Of a DNA stretch of 64,000 nucleotides, positions 10,340 through 22,510 are shown in pieces. Origin of the DNA: Symbiodinium natans (Eukaryota > Sar > Dinophyceae > Suessiales > Symbiodiniaceae); the NCBI GenBank assembly GCA_905221605.1, contig CAJNDS010002046.1:301501-365500 (forward strand), given 5' to 3'. The translations under genes and the position numbers were made by a program. Each line of letters opens with the position of its first letter. Within the stretch, counting starts at the first letter, position 1. The notes below the pieces were generated by a model, which was not told the origin of the DNA, ran no database searches, and saw only the letters and a program-made list of their open reading frames with translations.

Positions 10340-13300
10340 TACCCAATCTACGCAAAAGGAGGATGGCCACCTGAACCCTGCAAGACATTTGGCTTAAAGG
10401 GCGACCCCAGCCTCTAGCTCCTCTTCGAAAGCGAAGACATCTGCCCTCGCAATCATAGGGTTCATGATCGTGTGGCTTCATGTGGCCCAGGCTGGGTTTA
10501 GGATTCTGATGAGTGGTTTCATGAGGCTAAGTGGCTTTGAAGTGGCTTTGGCCGGGGCGGCTGGGGTTTGGATGTCTTGAGATTCGGGCTCAGCTTGAGG
10601 AATTTCCGGTGATGGCTCGGGGGGCTTTGCTGCTTCCGGGTGATTGGATGAGTTGACACTGACCATTCGCTTTCGTTGCTCTCGCTGCTTTGAAAATGCA
10701 ACTCTCGACCGGCATCGACGTCCTGAGAGCGACAGGAAGATTCTGCATATGAAGCAGAAAAGTATAAGGAATGTGCATGCTGTCTACACTGTGTACACTG
10801 TGTACGTGATTGATGCTCACATGCTGCACCCGCTGCATGCACATGTCCATGCAGATGCAGAGCCTTGCCGAAGTGGAGGAGCACGCTCCCGAGTCTGTCA
10901 ACAGGAAGGCAAACGAAGCATGTGGGGTGCCCTGGATCCAGCCTCAGCAAAGCCTGAGCATGAACCACTTCTTCGGCCATCTCCCAAGCGCTTAAGTCAG
11001 CAAAGCCAAATATGTTTGGAGCGCTCAGCTGGAACCGAATTGTACGATAGTTTCTACATGTACACAGCATCACATCATCTCTAAACCCCTATGCGGGGAA
11101 TGCGAGCTCCGCGCCTCCAGGAGCCCTAGCTGCCTCTCAAGGCCAAAGCAGGCAAGTGTCTTGGGGGCTCTATGGGCAGGACCTTTTGGGACACCCGCTA
11201 CCAGGTGGTAGAGCTGCACGGCTTTAAGGCTCGGAACTACAGACGGCGGAGATTCCTGAACCCCTAAACAAGTTTTCGACTTAAAGATGTACGCGGGGAG
11301 CGTCGGGGAAGCGTTGGGGGACCGGGGGGGGGAGGATTCATATAGTTCGCGAGAGCATCCATCACCTGCTGTACAAATCGGTCCTTAGACATGGAAACCA
11401 TGGCTTGCCCAGGGATCAGATGCGCAAACACCCGGAAAGCTCAAGCCAGAAGGGTCTTGCCATGTCCTATGTCCACTCCCGTTCTCCGGCTACATCTCCG
11501 AAAGGTATACGAAATGTTGGGCTATCGGAGCATATCGGAGCCTCAATGCCTGAAAGACATCCTTCCTTGCAGCTTCAAACCCGGAAAACCCTGCAGGGGG
11601 CCCCCTCCCGCCTCCAGGAAGCCCAGTGAGCTGGCAGCCTCCTGCACAGCACGGCGTTCGGGCCTGGCGACGGCTTGGTGTGAGCCAGGGTCTCTGTGAG
11701 CTAGGGCAGGAGCCTTCTTCCGGGTCATAAAACTTCTGGTGGTCGCTCCCTAGTGTGATCATGGCTGTGGTATCTGATTCGGGGTTTGCGGCGGATCGGC
11801 GCCCTCTTCAGGCCTGTAATGCTCCGAGCTTGATCCTTGGGACTTTGAAGTCTGATGATCCTCTGAGATTTGAGACTCAATTTTGAAGGTGTCCTCATCT
11901 TGGTACCTGTACCCCACGGGCCGGTCCACACATTGAATAGGGACGTAAGGAGGTACGAGGCATCCTCTCAAAGAGGGCAGCGACAATGCGAACGCAGCCA
12001 GGCGCACGAGTCCTCGGGGCTGTCCGGATTCGAGTTAGCACCTTGCTCCACAGGTGCTCCACAGTTTGAGAAACGCATAGACAGATTCAGCTCACAGCCG
12101 CCTCTGCCACTGTATGTTCCCAACTACTAACCCTCGTGCCAGTCAGTAAGCTCCGAAGAACCTTTTCCACGCACCATGCAGAGTTGAAGCCATGACGTTT
12201 GTCATGGCTGCGCATTATGGGTTCCTGACCGCTTCCTGCGTGAGATTCGACGTCGAACATGTTTGAGGAGGTTTTGAGGTTCGAAATGCATGTGCTTACA
12301 ACTACGCCTAGAGAGCTTGACTCAAGTGATGATCTATCCATCCCGCTTGTGAGTCGTTTCGTCGCTGGGAATCTACAGTAGGAGGGTGGTGGATGTGCAT
12401 CGGATTGTGTCGGGTTCGCTTCAGGGACCGGTTGCTATGATCTACTTTCGAATCCGTGCAGGGCAGCATGGTTGCAAGAAGCGCTCAGGCAATATGTTCA
12501 GACAAACACATTTGGGAAGCAGCGCTGGAAGGCAGATGGACAAAAGTCACCAGACCGACAGGTTCACCTCTAGAAAGGTTCACCTCTATAGCAATGCCGT
12601 CGAAAGCTAGCAAAGACAATTTGGGCAACAGTATGGCTTCAGGTCTACATTTGTGTTATTTCCTAGTAGGAAATTCGCTTGGCTGGCGGAGCTGCATCCA
12701 AGCTCGTGCACATTGGGGCACGAGGTGTCCTTCGAACCAGCAAGGCCCCCCCGCCCCCCCCGCCCCCCCCCCCCCTCCTTCCCCCCCCTCCCCTCCCAGC
12801 TTGTTGTCTACAGCCAGACAGCAAGTAAGCTATGGCTGGTCCGGGTCTCACCAGCAAAAGACCCATCACACCCATACAGCGCCCCGATGTGCAGGGACAC
12901 TTAACGTAACCTCCTAACGCTCAAGAGGCGAAGCTCTGACGTCTGCCCTCCAGCGGCCGGGGTTAAACGCGGCCCCGCTGCGCTCAGCAGCTGGGAGACT
13001 GGCTCTGGGGATTGGACGCGAAGCTCGGCTCCATAGGCAGGGGCTGAATGCGTTGTAAGCGGATTCGGGACATTAAAAAGTTTGACACGGTGTTAGGGGG
13101 GGGGGGCTTTTTCCATGAACTTGAAAACGCCTACACAGCACTTGGAAAAAGTACACGCGCAGTTCGACGTTTGAAGTACTCGAAGAAGCGATTCTGCATC
13201 GTGTCAACAGCACTGTGCACACAATGCGCACGCTGTGGCTTTCTCTCTTCTGCAGCTGGCAAGTCGTGCTCCCCAAAAGAAGCTAGTGAAGTCTCCCGTT

Positions 13301-14980
13301 TTAAAACCAAGCAAAGGCGTCCAACCCAGGTAAAAGAACGCCTGTTCGCACCCCTCCTTCTTCGGAGCTTGACACTGGGCTCGGCCGGCTCAGCCCTTGC
13401 GGTCGAAGCTGCCACGATTCACCTGCCGATGTTATGGCAGGTCGGGACTGTTGTCATTGTAACTTTCGAGTATCACGCAATGGGAAGAGTCAAGAATCTT
13501 TCAGGGGAATGAGGACTGTAAGCAGAGCGAGGAAACTACAGTGGGCAAGGCCAGGCTCGATTTGGTCCGGCTGTCAGGATGTCCTGCACCCCATGTCATC
13601 TGGGAGGAGAGCATCTGGGATGGCTAGGCGCGACTTCCCGACTTCTCTCGCTTGTCACACTGGAGGGCCTTCACAGCAGCTATTTGCAAAATATTTCTGC
13701 TTCACATTGCGCACACAAGCTGCGCCAGAAATGCGTTTTATGCTGCACCCTGTGTCGCAGAAATTCTTCGGAGGAGTCGCCCACCCAAAAGCACAACTTA
13801 GTCTGGGCCCAAAATGCCTGAGGACCCTGGACTAGGAGCAACTGGAGGTGGGGGAGCAAGCCTCGTACGCGAGGTGCATCCGATGCTTCACCTCGAGTTT
13901 GGAAGCACGAGTTCAAGAGGGCTCTTTGAGGGCTTTTGTTGGGGGGGGGGGGGGAAGAAACCTGGCGCGCAAAAGTGCACAGTTCGACTTGCACGTGTGC
14001 AAAGTCTCAAACAAGACCGAACGAACTGCCTGCTCATAGCTCTCGAGGATAAGCTGCACCTGAAGTGGAAGAGGGACAGACGCTGAACACTCGCTCCGGG
14101 ATACCTGTTTGACCAAACCGATTCCCTGACTCTCTTCACAAGTCAGCTGCTGTGGGGGTTCTGTGCTTCTCGGTGTCTGAAAGGACCACCCATTAACCCA
14201 TTTGCCTCTCCAATGATGCGCAGGGGTATCTCCGTGCCGTCGAAGGCCTGCTAGGCTGCAGCCCACAAACCCGACACAGAAAGATGTGACATAGGGCTCA
14301 GGAGGGTTGTGTGGTTCATGCACTGAATTGGTGCAAAAGGATCGGTGAGATAAGGATAAATAGCTTACGACTTGAGCTTGACGACTGAGGGCTTGGAGCG
14401 TGCAGCACAGGGGCAGCTGGATGCAAAAGCACACGACCTTAGCAAAGGCCACGCAGCATGACCCAAGCACACCTGAATGCCCGGCCCAAAACCCTTAAAT
14501 CCCCAGCTCTTTTCCTAGGCCTGGTGGACTCCGAGGTCGGCATAGCACAGCAGCTTCACGTCTGCGTATCCGCCCTCTCCCCGAACCTGAGGGTCTAACT
14601 GATACATCACATGGCCGCATTTATTGCAGCTCGCGTTCCAGCTCCGGATTACATCTGAGATCCTTACAAGTGCTAGCATTATAATTTAAGGCTAGACTGA
14701 CTATACTGACGATACCAATCATTGTTAGTTATCCTCGACTCCCAAACCCGGCTCGCTCAGCTCTGAGGGTCCTTACCCCAGAGGCAAACCCGCTTTTGCG
14801 CCGGAGCAGGCGGACGCCCTCGGCCTGCAGGAGACAATTCAAGGCCCCAAGGTTAGGGAAGAAGGATGGAAGAAGAAGCTTCCGACATCACATTTCGGTT
14901 TCAGCGAAACAGCTAGCAATACGCCGTCGGTATCCGGCATTGCTTCCAGTTTCGAGAGCAAAGCAGTGGTCATGCTTATG
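10340..14980. other. stretch without secure genes
   Basis: Mixed-frame sequence without a recognised domain. It contains a mixed C-rich tract (12745-12795), G runs at 13096-13106 and 13941-13954, and short CTGTGTACA repeats near 10787-10806. A plus-strand frame at about 12456-12560 reading ARSAQAICSDKHIWEAALEG faintly resembles the second half of an F-box, but no partner exon was found. Confidence 0.45.
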
Positions 14981-15027
14981 CTTAAAGGATTCAGTGATTT
15001 GATGCCTTGACATGCAGGTGCAAGGCC

Positions 15028-15117
15028 CTGAAAATCTTTCCGAAACAAGGGAATCTTTGTTCGCACCTCCACCGTGCACTTCTCAAACTCCTCGAGGACC
15101 TTCATGCAGCATTTCAC
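15028..15117 (-). CDS. candidate exon, unidentified
   Basis: A CAG|G acceptor at 15118-15120 starts a 30-codon frame, VKCCMKVLEEFEKCTVEVRT followed by KIPLFRKDFQ. It ends at a site that could use a GC donor (CAGG|GCC). Residue mix and third-position G/C bias look coding. Product unknown. Confidence 0.35.
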
Positions 15118-15412
15118 CTGCGGTTCTCTTCTGCCAGGGGCCAAAGCAACGGGCCTGTCCCATAACACGCAAAGCTGAACAAAGCCGCTGTTCAGAACCC
15201 GGCACGCTGGCACTCAGAGAAAGCCAACACATCCTCTGCTTGAGTCAGAGCCCGATAACGGAGGCCTGCTCTGGCGGTGTCTCGCCGCGACCTGAGTAAT
15301 GCAGAGTAATTTCAGAGGAACTACGTGTATATGGAGCCGATCCGACACAAGAAGCACCCACTCCCTGCGCACCTGCTCTGAGAGAAAGGGAGGCCCCCAG
15401 CTAGCAAACTTA

Positions 15413-15572
15413 GCGATCCACCCATGTATGCCTGCCCAGAGATGCGCAGGAGAGCACCTGAGGCCTCCGGCAACTGAACGAAAGCCGCACCGTGTCCAGG
15501 ATGTAGAAGCCTAGGGGCGAACTTTGAATCACTTCGGCCCCTTCAATGAGGGCCCATGGCGGGAAGTTCGCC
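15413..15572 (-). CDS. candidate exon, unidentified
   Basis: An AG|G acceptor (AG at 15573-15574) opens 53 codons reading ANFPPWALIEGAEVIQSSPL and then GFYILDTVRLSFSCRRP. The frame runs to a TAA at 15410-15412. It looks like part of a globular domain with alternating hydrophobic strands, but no family is recognised. It may belong to the same minus-strand gene as 15028-15117. Confidence 0.35.
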
Positions 15573-15579
15573 CTTCGCC

Positions 15580-18080
15580 GATCGGCCATGGGATGATGCA
15601 ACTGAGGAGGAATATTTCTCGGGCTCCACAAGGACCTAGAAAGGACCCTGATGTCGTGCAACATGTGCAACCTCCTGCTATTGCATGCCAGAGCACACGC
15701 AGCATGGCGGAGGTAGAGCTCGTTCCTGCTGCAGGACCAGGTTACTTACTACTGTGCACTTGTGCTCCCCTCTCAGACCTTCCCCGAGACGAATCTTCGA
15801 AGTTGCACACGTTGAATCAATAGAACCAGGTGCGTCGGCGCCACGTAAGAGTCGTAGCATATCACAGCCATCTCATTCTTAATGGGCTGTCAAATGCCAT
15901 GAACTTGTGTCCTCCCCAGCACCTCCAGCCTTACTCAGCGGAGAAAAGTTTAGGACACTTCAGGGCTCCAGCGCAACCATGGGGTCAATGTAGAATTTTG
16001 ATGAGTTGCATTGAGTTGCCCTCTTACGGGTCATGTCAACGACCCACCTGCCGGGCCACTGCCAGCCGGCCCGCTCGACCGCTGCCTGGGCGCAATGTAA
16101 CTTTGCAAGACTCGAAACAGCTCTCGAACTCCGCGCAAAGATGTGCAAAGGCCCTTCTGCAAGCAGCGCTAAGGGAACCCAAAGGGGCCAAAGGGTAACT
16201 CAGGTGCAGGGTAAACTTTGACCTTTTAAACAAGATGATATCCTTGTGTTGCTGCTTGCTTTGCAGGAATTCAAACTCATGCTTCCTACCCTGCTTCGTC
16301 TTAAGTTTCGTCCAGGACCGGGCCGTTTTCGTTTTCACTTTGGAGTTCCAAGCCTGGGAATAAACTCGCCGACACCATGCGCGGGGCCGTTCTAGGCTGC
16401 TGGGGACAGTGTCGGACGGTGTCGGATGCCACAGCTCTGTCGGCTGCGGCCACCTACCCCTAGTCCCTGAACATCACAGAGACCCAAACCTTACTAGAAA
16501 GCGCTAATGGACCTTCTTTTCCCCCCAAACCAAGAAGAACGAAGGGAAAGTGTAGAGATGATCACCGGGTGCCCGAGCATCTCGGGTTTTCTCGAGCAGG
16601 CGCTGCAGGCGCTTTGGTTTGATCATCTGCTCAGGCAAGCCGACCTTAACCACGCGCGCACTTCAACACTGGCTGCTACTAGCGTTTTCCAGCTCTTTGC
16701 TGTTCAACTTGGGGCTTCGGGCTTGTTAGGGCTGTTAAAGGGCTTTTCGAAGATGCTTACCGCGCCCCCCCCCCCCCCCCAAACCCAAGGAACACGCCTG
16801 GGTTTTGAATTCCGTGAAGCATCGATGCACGAGGTGTGACGTCCGTCCTTCTGCCTTTGAGGCGTCGACATCCACTCCAGCATTCGCGGCTGCGCGCAGG
16901 GCGACCTGGCTCACACAGTTTGCGAAGTTCTGCGAAGTTCTGTGAATGATTTGGGAACGCTTGTTCAGAAACGACAGTCTGCTGAATCTCGGAGCCCAAG
17001 AGTCTCAAGGGAACCCCCTCCCCTCCTGAATCACGTTGGGGCCTGTTGTCGAATTTGACTGAAACAGAGAGGGTTTTAGGCAGGGTCCAGGGCTTCGAGC
17101 CCCTTTGTGTTTGCTGTTCAGCGCTTTTGTCCCCACCTCCTTCATCTTCTGCTGGAAGCCTTTGTTACCTCAGCTCCAGACCCTGGACTCACGTCTTTTT
17201 TGATGAAAGGGTCTCTGCGACTGAGCGCAAGCTTTGCATGTTCACGAGGTATGTAGCCCTGCTACAGGCGCAAAGCATTCAGCAATGGTTGCGTAAAACA
17301 CCTTCGTTTTCGCCTTTATCATGACGGACTTTTGCCAAGCCGATACGGCATTGATGCAACGACCACGAATCACATCCACAAAGCAACTGAGTATGCAGTG
17401 AGTATGCAGTGAGTCTGGAGTCCTTGAACTTAAGGAGGCCCACACGCAATCAAGAAGCAAAATCCAAGCCAGGCTGCAAAGGTTGGAGTAGGTAACGTAG
17501 CCCCGGGCATAAAGCTCCTCTTGCACCATGGAACAATTGAGGTCTGGGACTCTTGCAAGTTTACTGTTGCTGCTGTTGCTTTGTGGGTTGAGGTTCCTGC
17601 TGCGGCTGTGGGTTCATGCTCTGTAGGTTTGGGAGATCAGGAAGTTGTCGTGGAGATGGGGTGGGCTGTCCCACGGGTGAGGAAGTCAATGATTCAACAG
17701 ATGTGAGCAATAGTGAGCATTGATGGGCATGTGTTACGCGGGTTGCACCTCGGCTGCATGAAAGCTTGCATCTCAAAGGATACCCTGAGCTCGGCAATTA
17801 ATAAACCACCCATGATAGGCAAAGTCTCAAAACGTGCGGTGCAGCCATAACGGTGACTAACTGCAATCCTTAACTTTTGCTCAGGCATTGCTGGCGAAGG
17901 TTAATGGTACACTATACACGCAGAGTGTAGAAACAAGCTGTATCTGTACAACTTCTATATTGAGATTGCTGCAAGTCTGGAAGTTCGAGCAAAGCGGTGT
18001 CCAGCGCACCCGGTCACGGCTTCCTCTTTGGCATTGCACAAAGCACTCAGACATGTAAAGCCTGTAAAGCAGTGTAGGAT
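15580..18080. other. stretch without recognised genes
   Basis: No domain recognised. A poly(C) tract lies at 16765-16780. A glutamine/proline-rich minus frame ends near 17561 (QPQQEPQPTKQQQQQ) and could be a low-complexity terminal exon of the ankyrin gene upstream of it on that strand, but no splice path links them. Confidence 0.4.
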
Positions 18081-18088
18081 TTGGACTC

Positions 18089-19430
18089 GAGCAGGAGGCG
18101 CATGGTGTCAAGGTGGCCATGGCTCGCTGCTGCACCGAGAGCAGTCACACCATCCGGTCCGCAGATGGCCTCGATCCGGCCCTCATCGATGCCTGCCTCC
18201 CGCAGCAAGTCGGCGCCTTGATCACTCCCACAGAGGCCATCGCAGCACATCTCCTTGCATCGAAACATATTGAAACCCCATATGACAACTTCGTTTCTTT
18301 GTGACACCAAGGTAAGAAACAACCATCACCGGGAAAAAAGTTATCCGGCCCCTATTCAATACGAACTAAAAAATACCGTTTGCATTGCTTCGCCTGGTCG
18401 GCACCAGCCTGGAGCAGCACGCGCACGGTGTCCAAATGGCCAAGGCCAGATGCTACAACGAGAGCTGTCAAATGGTGCTGCCCACCTGACTGCTTTGGTT
18501 TTTCTTTTCGATACGGGCTTACGTTTTTACAGGCCAGAAAGCAAAGACACTAAAACAGGTAAATGAAACATAGAATTGTCCTTTTCTCCCAGCAGGTGGC
18601 AGGCCAGGTCCTTGTCAGCGCCCGCCTCCAGCAAAAGGCGCGCCGTGTCTGCTGAGTCGATGAGGCAAGCCCTGTCCCGAAAAGGTTGTAGTGGGGGTTA
18701 TTGACGCTGCGCAGCGAGGGTGTTGGGGGAATGCCTGGTGAGTGCTTACGAACCGCAACTTGGCTCCTGTAGAGCGGTGTCTCTCCGTTCTGGTCCACCG
18801 AGTCCGGATTTAGGGGCCGCTGCAAGAGCTCCTCAAGACTGATGGCTATGGGTTAAACAGCGCGCTTCTGAGACTTCGACTTCGAGGCATAAAGAACAAA
18901 GAGAATCATCATGACACATCATGACACATCATGACACATCATGACACATCATGACACATTATGACACATCATGACACTGTAATCGCAAGGAGCCGCTTCG
19001 GGCGAGTTTGGGGGTCCTCAACAACGGACACCAGGCCATTTCCAGCAGCATCTGCCAGTTCGTCTGCCTGCTTCGATCCATGCACGAAGGGCAGCAGTAC
19101 CAGCTGCAGGTCGGCGTCCCCCTCGAGCGTGGACATATCATCCAGGGCACCTTCGTTGAGGGACGCGGCCTTTCCTTCTTATTTCTCACCTTCCTAGGAA
19201 AATGAGAAGAATTAAGGCCCATTACCACTCTTTCTCTACTCTTGGATAGGGGGCTCTTTGTCTCCCTCTCCATATCCCTCTCCCTCTCCCTCTCCCTCTC
19301 CCTCTCCCTCTCCCTCTCCGTCATTTTTTCTCCAATTCGCGTCGGGGCGCTGCCATTGTGCAGAAGCCGCTGCCTGAAGCGCGAGAAGCCACAGAGGTGC
19401 TGCAGGGACCGCTTCAGGGCCTCCACACCA
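18089..19430 (-). CDS. ubiquitin-like plus ankyrin-repeat protein, six exons, five GC/GA-AG introns (partial)
   Basis: Exons on the minus strand: 19354-19430, 19017-19150, 18767-18831, 18589-18671, 18394-18485 and 18089-18196. All junction phases agree. Exons 1-2 give a ubiquitin-like segment: VEALKRSLQHLCGFSRFRQR, then LLHNGALDDMSTLEGDADLQ and LVLL, matching the ubiquitin pattern of helix, QRL..G..L and a final LVL strand. An ADELADAAGNGLVSVVEELL linker follows, then ankyrin repeats with NGETPLYRACLIDSADTARL, LLEAGADK, HHLTALVVASGLGHLDTVRV and GVTALGAAASHGHLDTMRLL. Introns are 203 (GC), 185 (GA), 95 (GA), 103 (GA) and 197 (GC) bp, all ending AG; four of the five acceptor junctions continue AG|G with a G next to the donor as well. 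Ubl-plus-ankyrin proteins are, from memory, a large family in Symbiodiniaceae and probably act as protein-interaction scaffolds. The initiator exon and the 3' end were not found. Confidence 0.8.
18911..18977 (+). repeat. ATGACACATC decamer array inside an intron
   Basis: Six decamers of ATGACACATC, one with a final T, plus a partial seventh lie head to tail within the second (GA-AG) intron, 18832-19016, of the ubiquitin-like/ankyrin gene. Confidence 0.95.
19261..19319 (+). repeat. (CTCCCT)n microsatellite inside an intron
   Basis: About nine copies of a CTCCCT hexamer lie within the first GC-AG intron (19151-19353) of the ubiquitin-like/ankyrin gene. On the gene strand this is a purine-rich GAGAGG/AGGGAG run. 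Confidence 0.9.
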
Positions 19431-19616
19431 CTGGCAAGAGGCAGCTAAAGGGGGAGGATTCTTTCTTTTGAAGTTGGAGCTCTCAATGTCGTTTTAAGGG
19501 TGCTCCCCGTAGCCCCTAGCTCCCCCCCCGTACCCGACGGGGTGCATTCTTTTTCGGGAACTCTAGGAGTGGTTCGGGTTGCAAGGCGGGGTTGAGTGTT
19601 TCGGTGTGAGATTCAA

Positions 19617-19650
19617 GCTTTCAACAGCTTTCAACAGCTTTCAACAGCTT
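19617..19650 (+). repeat. CTTTCAACAG triple repeat
   Basis: Three direct copies of CTTTCAACAG upstream (gene-wise) of the ankyrin gene exons. Short, no evident role. Confidence 0.75.
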
Positions 19651-19865
19651 TGAAGGCTGAGGTTCTACTCCCCGGTCCGGTGCCTTCACGCTGCTTAGTT
19701 GCTTCGCAGGTATGGTAGCCAACCTGGGTCGTCCATATTCGCTTCGGGGCTTCGCTTCGGGTAAGCAGCGCAGCCTATATCAACAGAATCAACAAAACAT
19801 TCCAGGAAGGGAAAGCAGCTCTTCCCCTGAAACCTGCCAGATGTGAAGCATCTTGGCTAGAAGAG

Positions 19866-19990
19866 TCGCTTGCACGCGGGGGTCTGTTCAAGAGTGATCT
19901 CCCCTGACTGGCTCATTGCATACGACTTGTCCGCAACACCAACCCTACAAGCTGCAATTGCTTTTACAAGGTCCGCAGAACAGACCCCCC
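19866..19990 (-). CDS. candidate exon, unidentified
   Basis: A minus-strand frame reads VCSADLVKAIAACRVGVADK and then SYAMSQSGEITLEQTP before a stop. The composition is coding-like. It lies 0.4 kb upstream (gene-wise) of the first ubiquitin-like exon and could be an earlier exon of that gene or of a neighbour; phase could not be tested. Confidence 0.25.
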
Positions 19991-19999
19991 CCAGGTGAA

Positions 20000-22250
20000 G
20001 TCTCGCACTCCACCACGGAACCGAGAAACTGCCAGGGGCTACTGGGAGCCAAGGTGCACGGGCGTGGGTCAGGGGCCAGACAAGGGGGATTTGGGCCATG
20101 GGCCTTTGGAAACTCCTAGGGAGATATCCGTGGACAAGGCCCTCGTGACCAGTCTGTCCGAGGGTAGGCAGCTCCTATGGAACATTCACGCAAGGCCAGT
20201 CGCCCACTCAGTCCTGCATCCTGGCGTGCAGCACTTGACGCAGCTCTGAGTACCTGTCAACCCATGCCGAAGTGCCCCCTGGGTCTTCGCTGTTACGCAA
20301 CAGCGACGTGAGTTGGAGTCGTCAGGAGCCATCGGGCTCAGGACAAGAGCCTACATTTCAAGACACTTCAAGCACGTCAACAGTACAGATCATACACGAG
20401 CAGAACCTCGTAGAACCCTAGCGTGAACCTTTCAACCAGCGGCACCCCGCAAGGCTCGTGACGGCGCAGCTGCTCGAGGAAGTCTTCAAGCTCCGAGCCA
20501 GCTCCTGTGCTTCTTGGAGTGCGCTATTTGAAACTCTGGAGAAAGAAAGTTTAAACAAAGCAGGGATGCAAGATGCTGTAGACTTCTTGCTTTCTCCTGG
20601 TTGGCTGGCACCCCTAGCCGAAGCAGCTGCATACAACAGCTGGCGCCTGCAAGAGCAGAGGGGATTCAAAGGTGTGCAAAGGCTTAAGACGCATGGGATG
20701 TTTGGGGACGCTTGGGGCCTTGGGGATGTTCAAGCTGACCCAGCTTAGATCCGACGACCGCGCAAGCATGGACTCGGCCTGAACCTGCACACGATGTAAC
20801 CCTGAAGCATCTCTTGAAGCCCTACTCAACCCCTATAACTTCTATATTCCTCCAGGAAACCCCCCCCCACCCGAAGATCTTCCCTAATTTCCCAGCAGGC
20901 CATCCGTGATCTGCAGCGCCCAGGAGGGGTCGAAACGGAGCACCTGGCGCTCGTGGACAGCCTCGGGGCAGTTTCTTGGCCATTTTCTGCGGCTTCAAAT
21001 GCCTAACCGACTCGCTCTTTCAAGCTCCTTAGACCTTGGTAAGCAGTGCTTTTTCAGCCCTATGCCCCCCCCCCCCCCCGCCCTGACTGCCAAGCATTCT
21101 AGGAGGAAAGGCAGAGAAGGGAGGCGAGAAGGGGCCTCTTCAGGTGCCCCTTCTAGAGTCCTAGAGGTGCTCAGCTCAATGAGACATTCTCACAGACATC
21201 TCCCCAAAGCAGCCTGCCAGTACGGATCCGCCCGCCACTCCTGGCAGGAGCCGTGGCTTGTGCTCGAACTAAAGACTCCGACTCCGACTTTGTCTCGATT
21301 GTTCCTCAGACGAATCGACAAATCTCAGGACTAAGCTCTGGAAATCCAAAGCCCAATCATGAAGGTTGCCTCCGGGATTATCACGGAGTCGTTGTCCAAC
21401 CTGCCAGACCGATCTGAATGCTTTCGGCTGCTTTCGGCTGATAAACGGCGGCAAGTAGGATGTTCCGTGGTTTGGAGGAACCGGGTTCCGCCAGATACGA
21501 GAAGCGTGCCTTAGCAGTGCAGCGCAGGCGAGGCCTCGGCACTTTGACTCAGCGCTTGGAACGCTCAGGTGCCCAACCGATGCTTGCGCACTCAAGGGCT
21601 TTGCCACGATGCTTCTTGGCTTGAGTGCAGTTGTGCAGTTGGATGGAAGCAGCCTATCAGCACTCACAGCGCAGAAGATAAGGATGCCGAACGACCTGGA
21701 CTAGCCACCAAAAGGGCCCGGCTGTTCTCATCTGGTGCCTCACCCTCGACGAGCTCCGCAGCGGAGGCTATGCACTTTCTCAGCCTTAGAGTCTTAGAGT
21801 ATGGTCCATCATGCCCGTGCCTTCAACCGAAGAACCGTTTCAGCTTTAGGGCGGGGTACCCTAACCGATCGCAAACCACTTCGCACCGTAGATCCACTTT
21901 AGAACCTGAAGCCATCCGAAGCCATCTGAAGCCTAAGCCGCGAGGATCACAAACGATCGTGACGAGCTACGAGCGGATTGCCCAAGATTTTGGCGTGAAC
22001 TCTCAGCGAGCTCTCAGATATCGAGTTTCAGCACATGCGGGCTCTCTGTGGCCTCTGGGGCGCTTGCTGTCCACACTCACCTCCGAACAGCTCGAGCTGC
22101 CTAGGCACTGCAGAGAATGGGTGGGAACAGGGCAAGACCGAGTCGCCAGACGGAGAGTGCAGCAAGAGAGAGCAGCAAGAGAGAGCAGCAAGAGAGAGAA
22201 TGAAAGCTTAAAAAAGGTCACTGCGGGCCAACTGCAGCATGCAGCTCTGA
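20000..22250. other. stretch without secure genes
   Basis: Minus-strand fragments such as ALQEAQELARSLKTSSSSCA (about 20440-20520) and EAVHERQVLRFDPSWALQIT (about 20910-20985) look coding, but cannot be phased together or assigned to a family. A poly(C) run sits at 21065-21079. The 273-codon plus-strand frame at 21569-22390 has no domain and overlaps a better minus-strand exon at 22254-22306. Confidence 0.4.
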
Positions 22251-22253
22251 GGC

Positions 22254-22306
22254 CTGGGCTTCTTAACAGCCTCCATGAGCTCGCCGCGGTAGGCTTCGCG
22301 GTTGTC
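22254..22306 (-). CDS. candidate exon with AG|GC donor, unidentified
   Basis: An AG|G acceptor (22307-22308) opens DNREAYRGELMEAVKKP followed by two bases of the next codon. It ends at CCCAG|GCCTCAG, a GC donor of the type used in the ankyrin gene. Mostly C/G third positions and a helical charged pattern support coding. Product unknown. Confidence 0.4.
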
Positions 22307-22510
22307 CTCTCAACGCAGCGCAAATATGTACAAACTTTTCTGCGGCAGAGTGCCAACCACTTCCACTTTTTTTTATGGAGATACCTGTAGATTTCGCCCC
22401 AAGCCCAGGCACGTCAAAGCTGCCACAAGCAAAAAAACCCGAAACGGAGAGTCCTCTCGAAGGAGACTGAAATGGTTTGAAGGGTTGCTTCTGACGGGGG
22501 CTTAAGAGTT

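Noticed and set aside
21569-22390. 273-codon plus-strand open frame
   Set aside because: No domain, low-complexity charged stretches, and a better minus-strand exon (22254-22306) overlaps it. Probably a chance frame.
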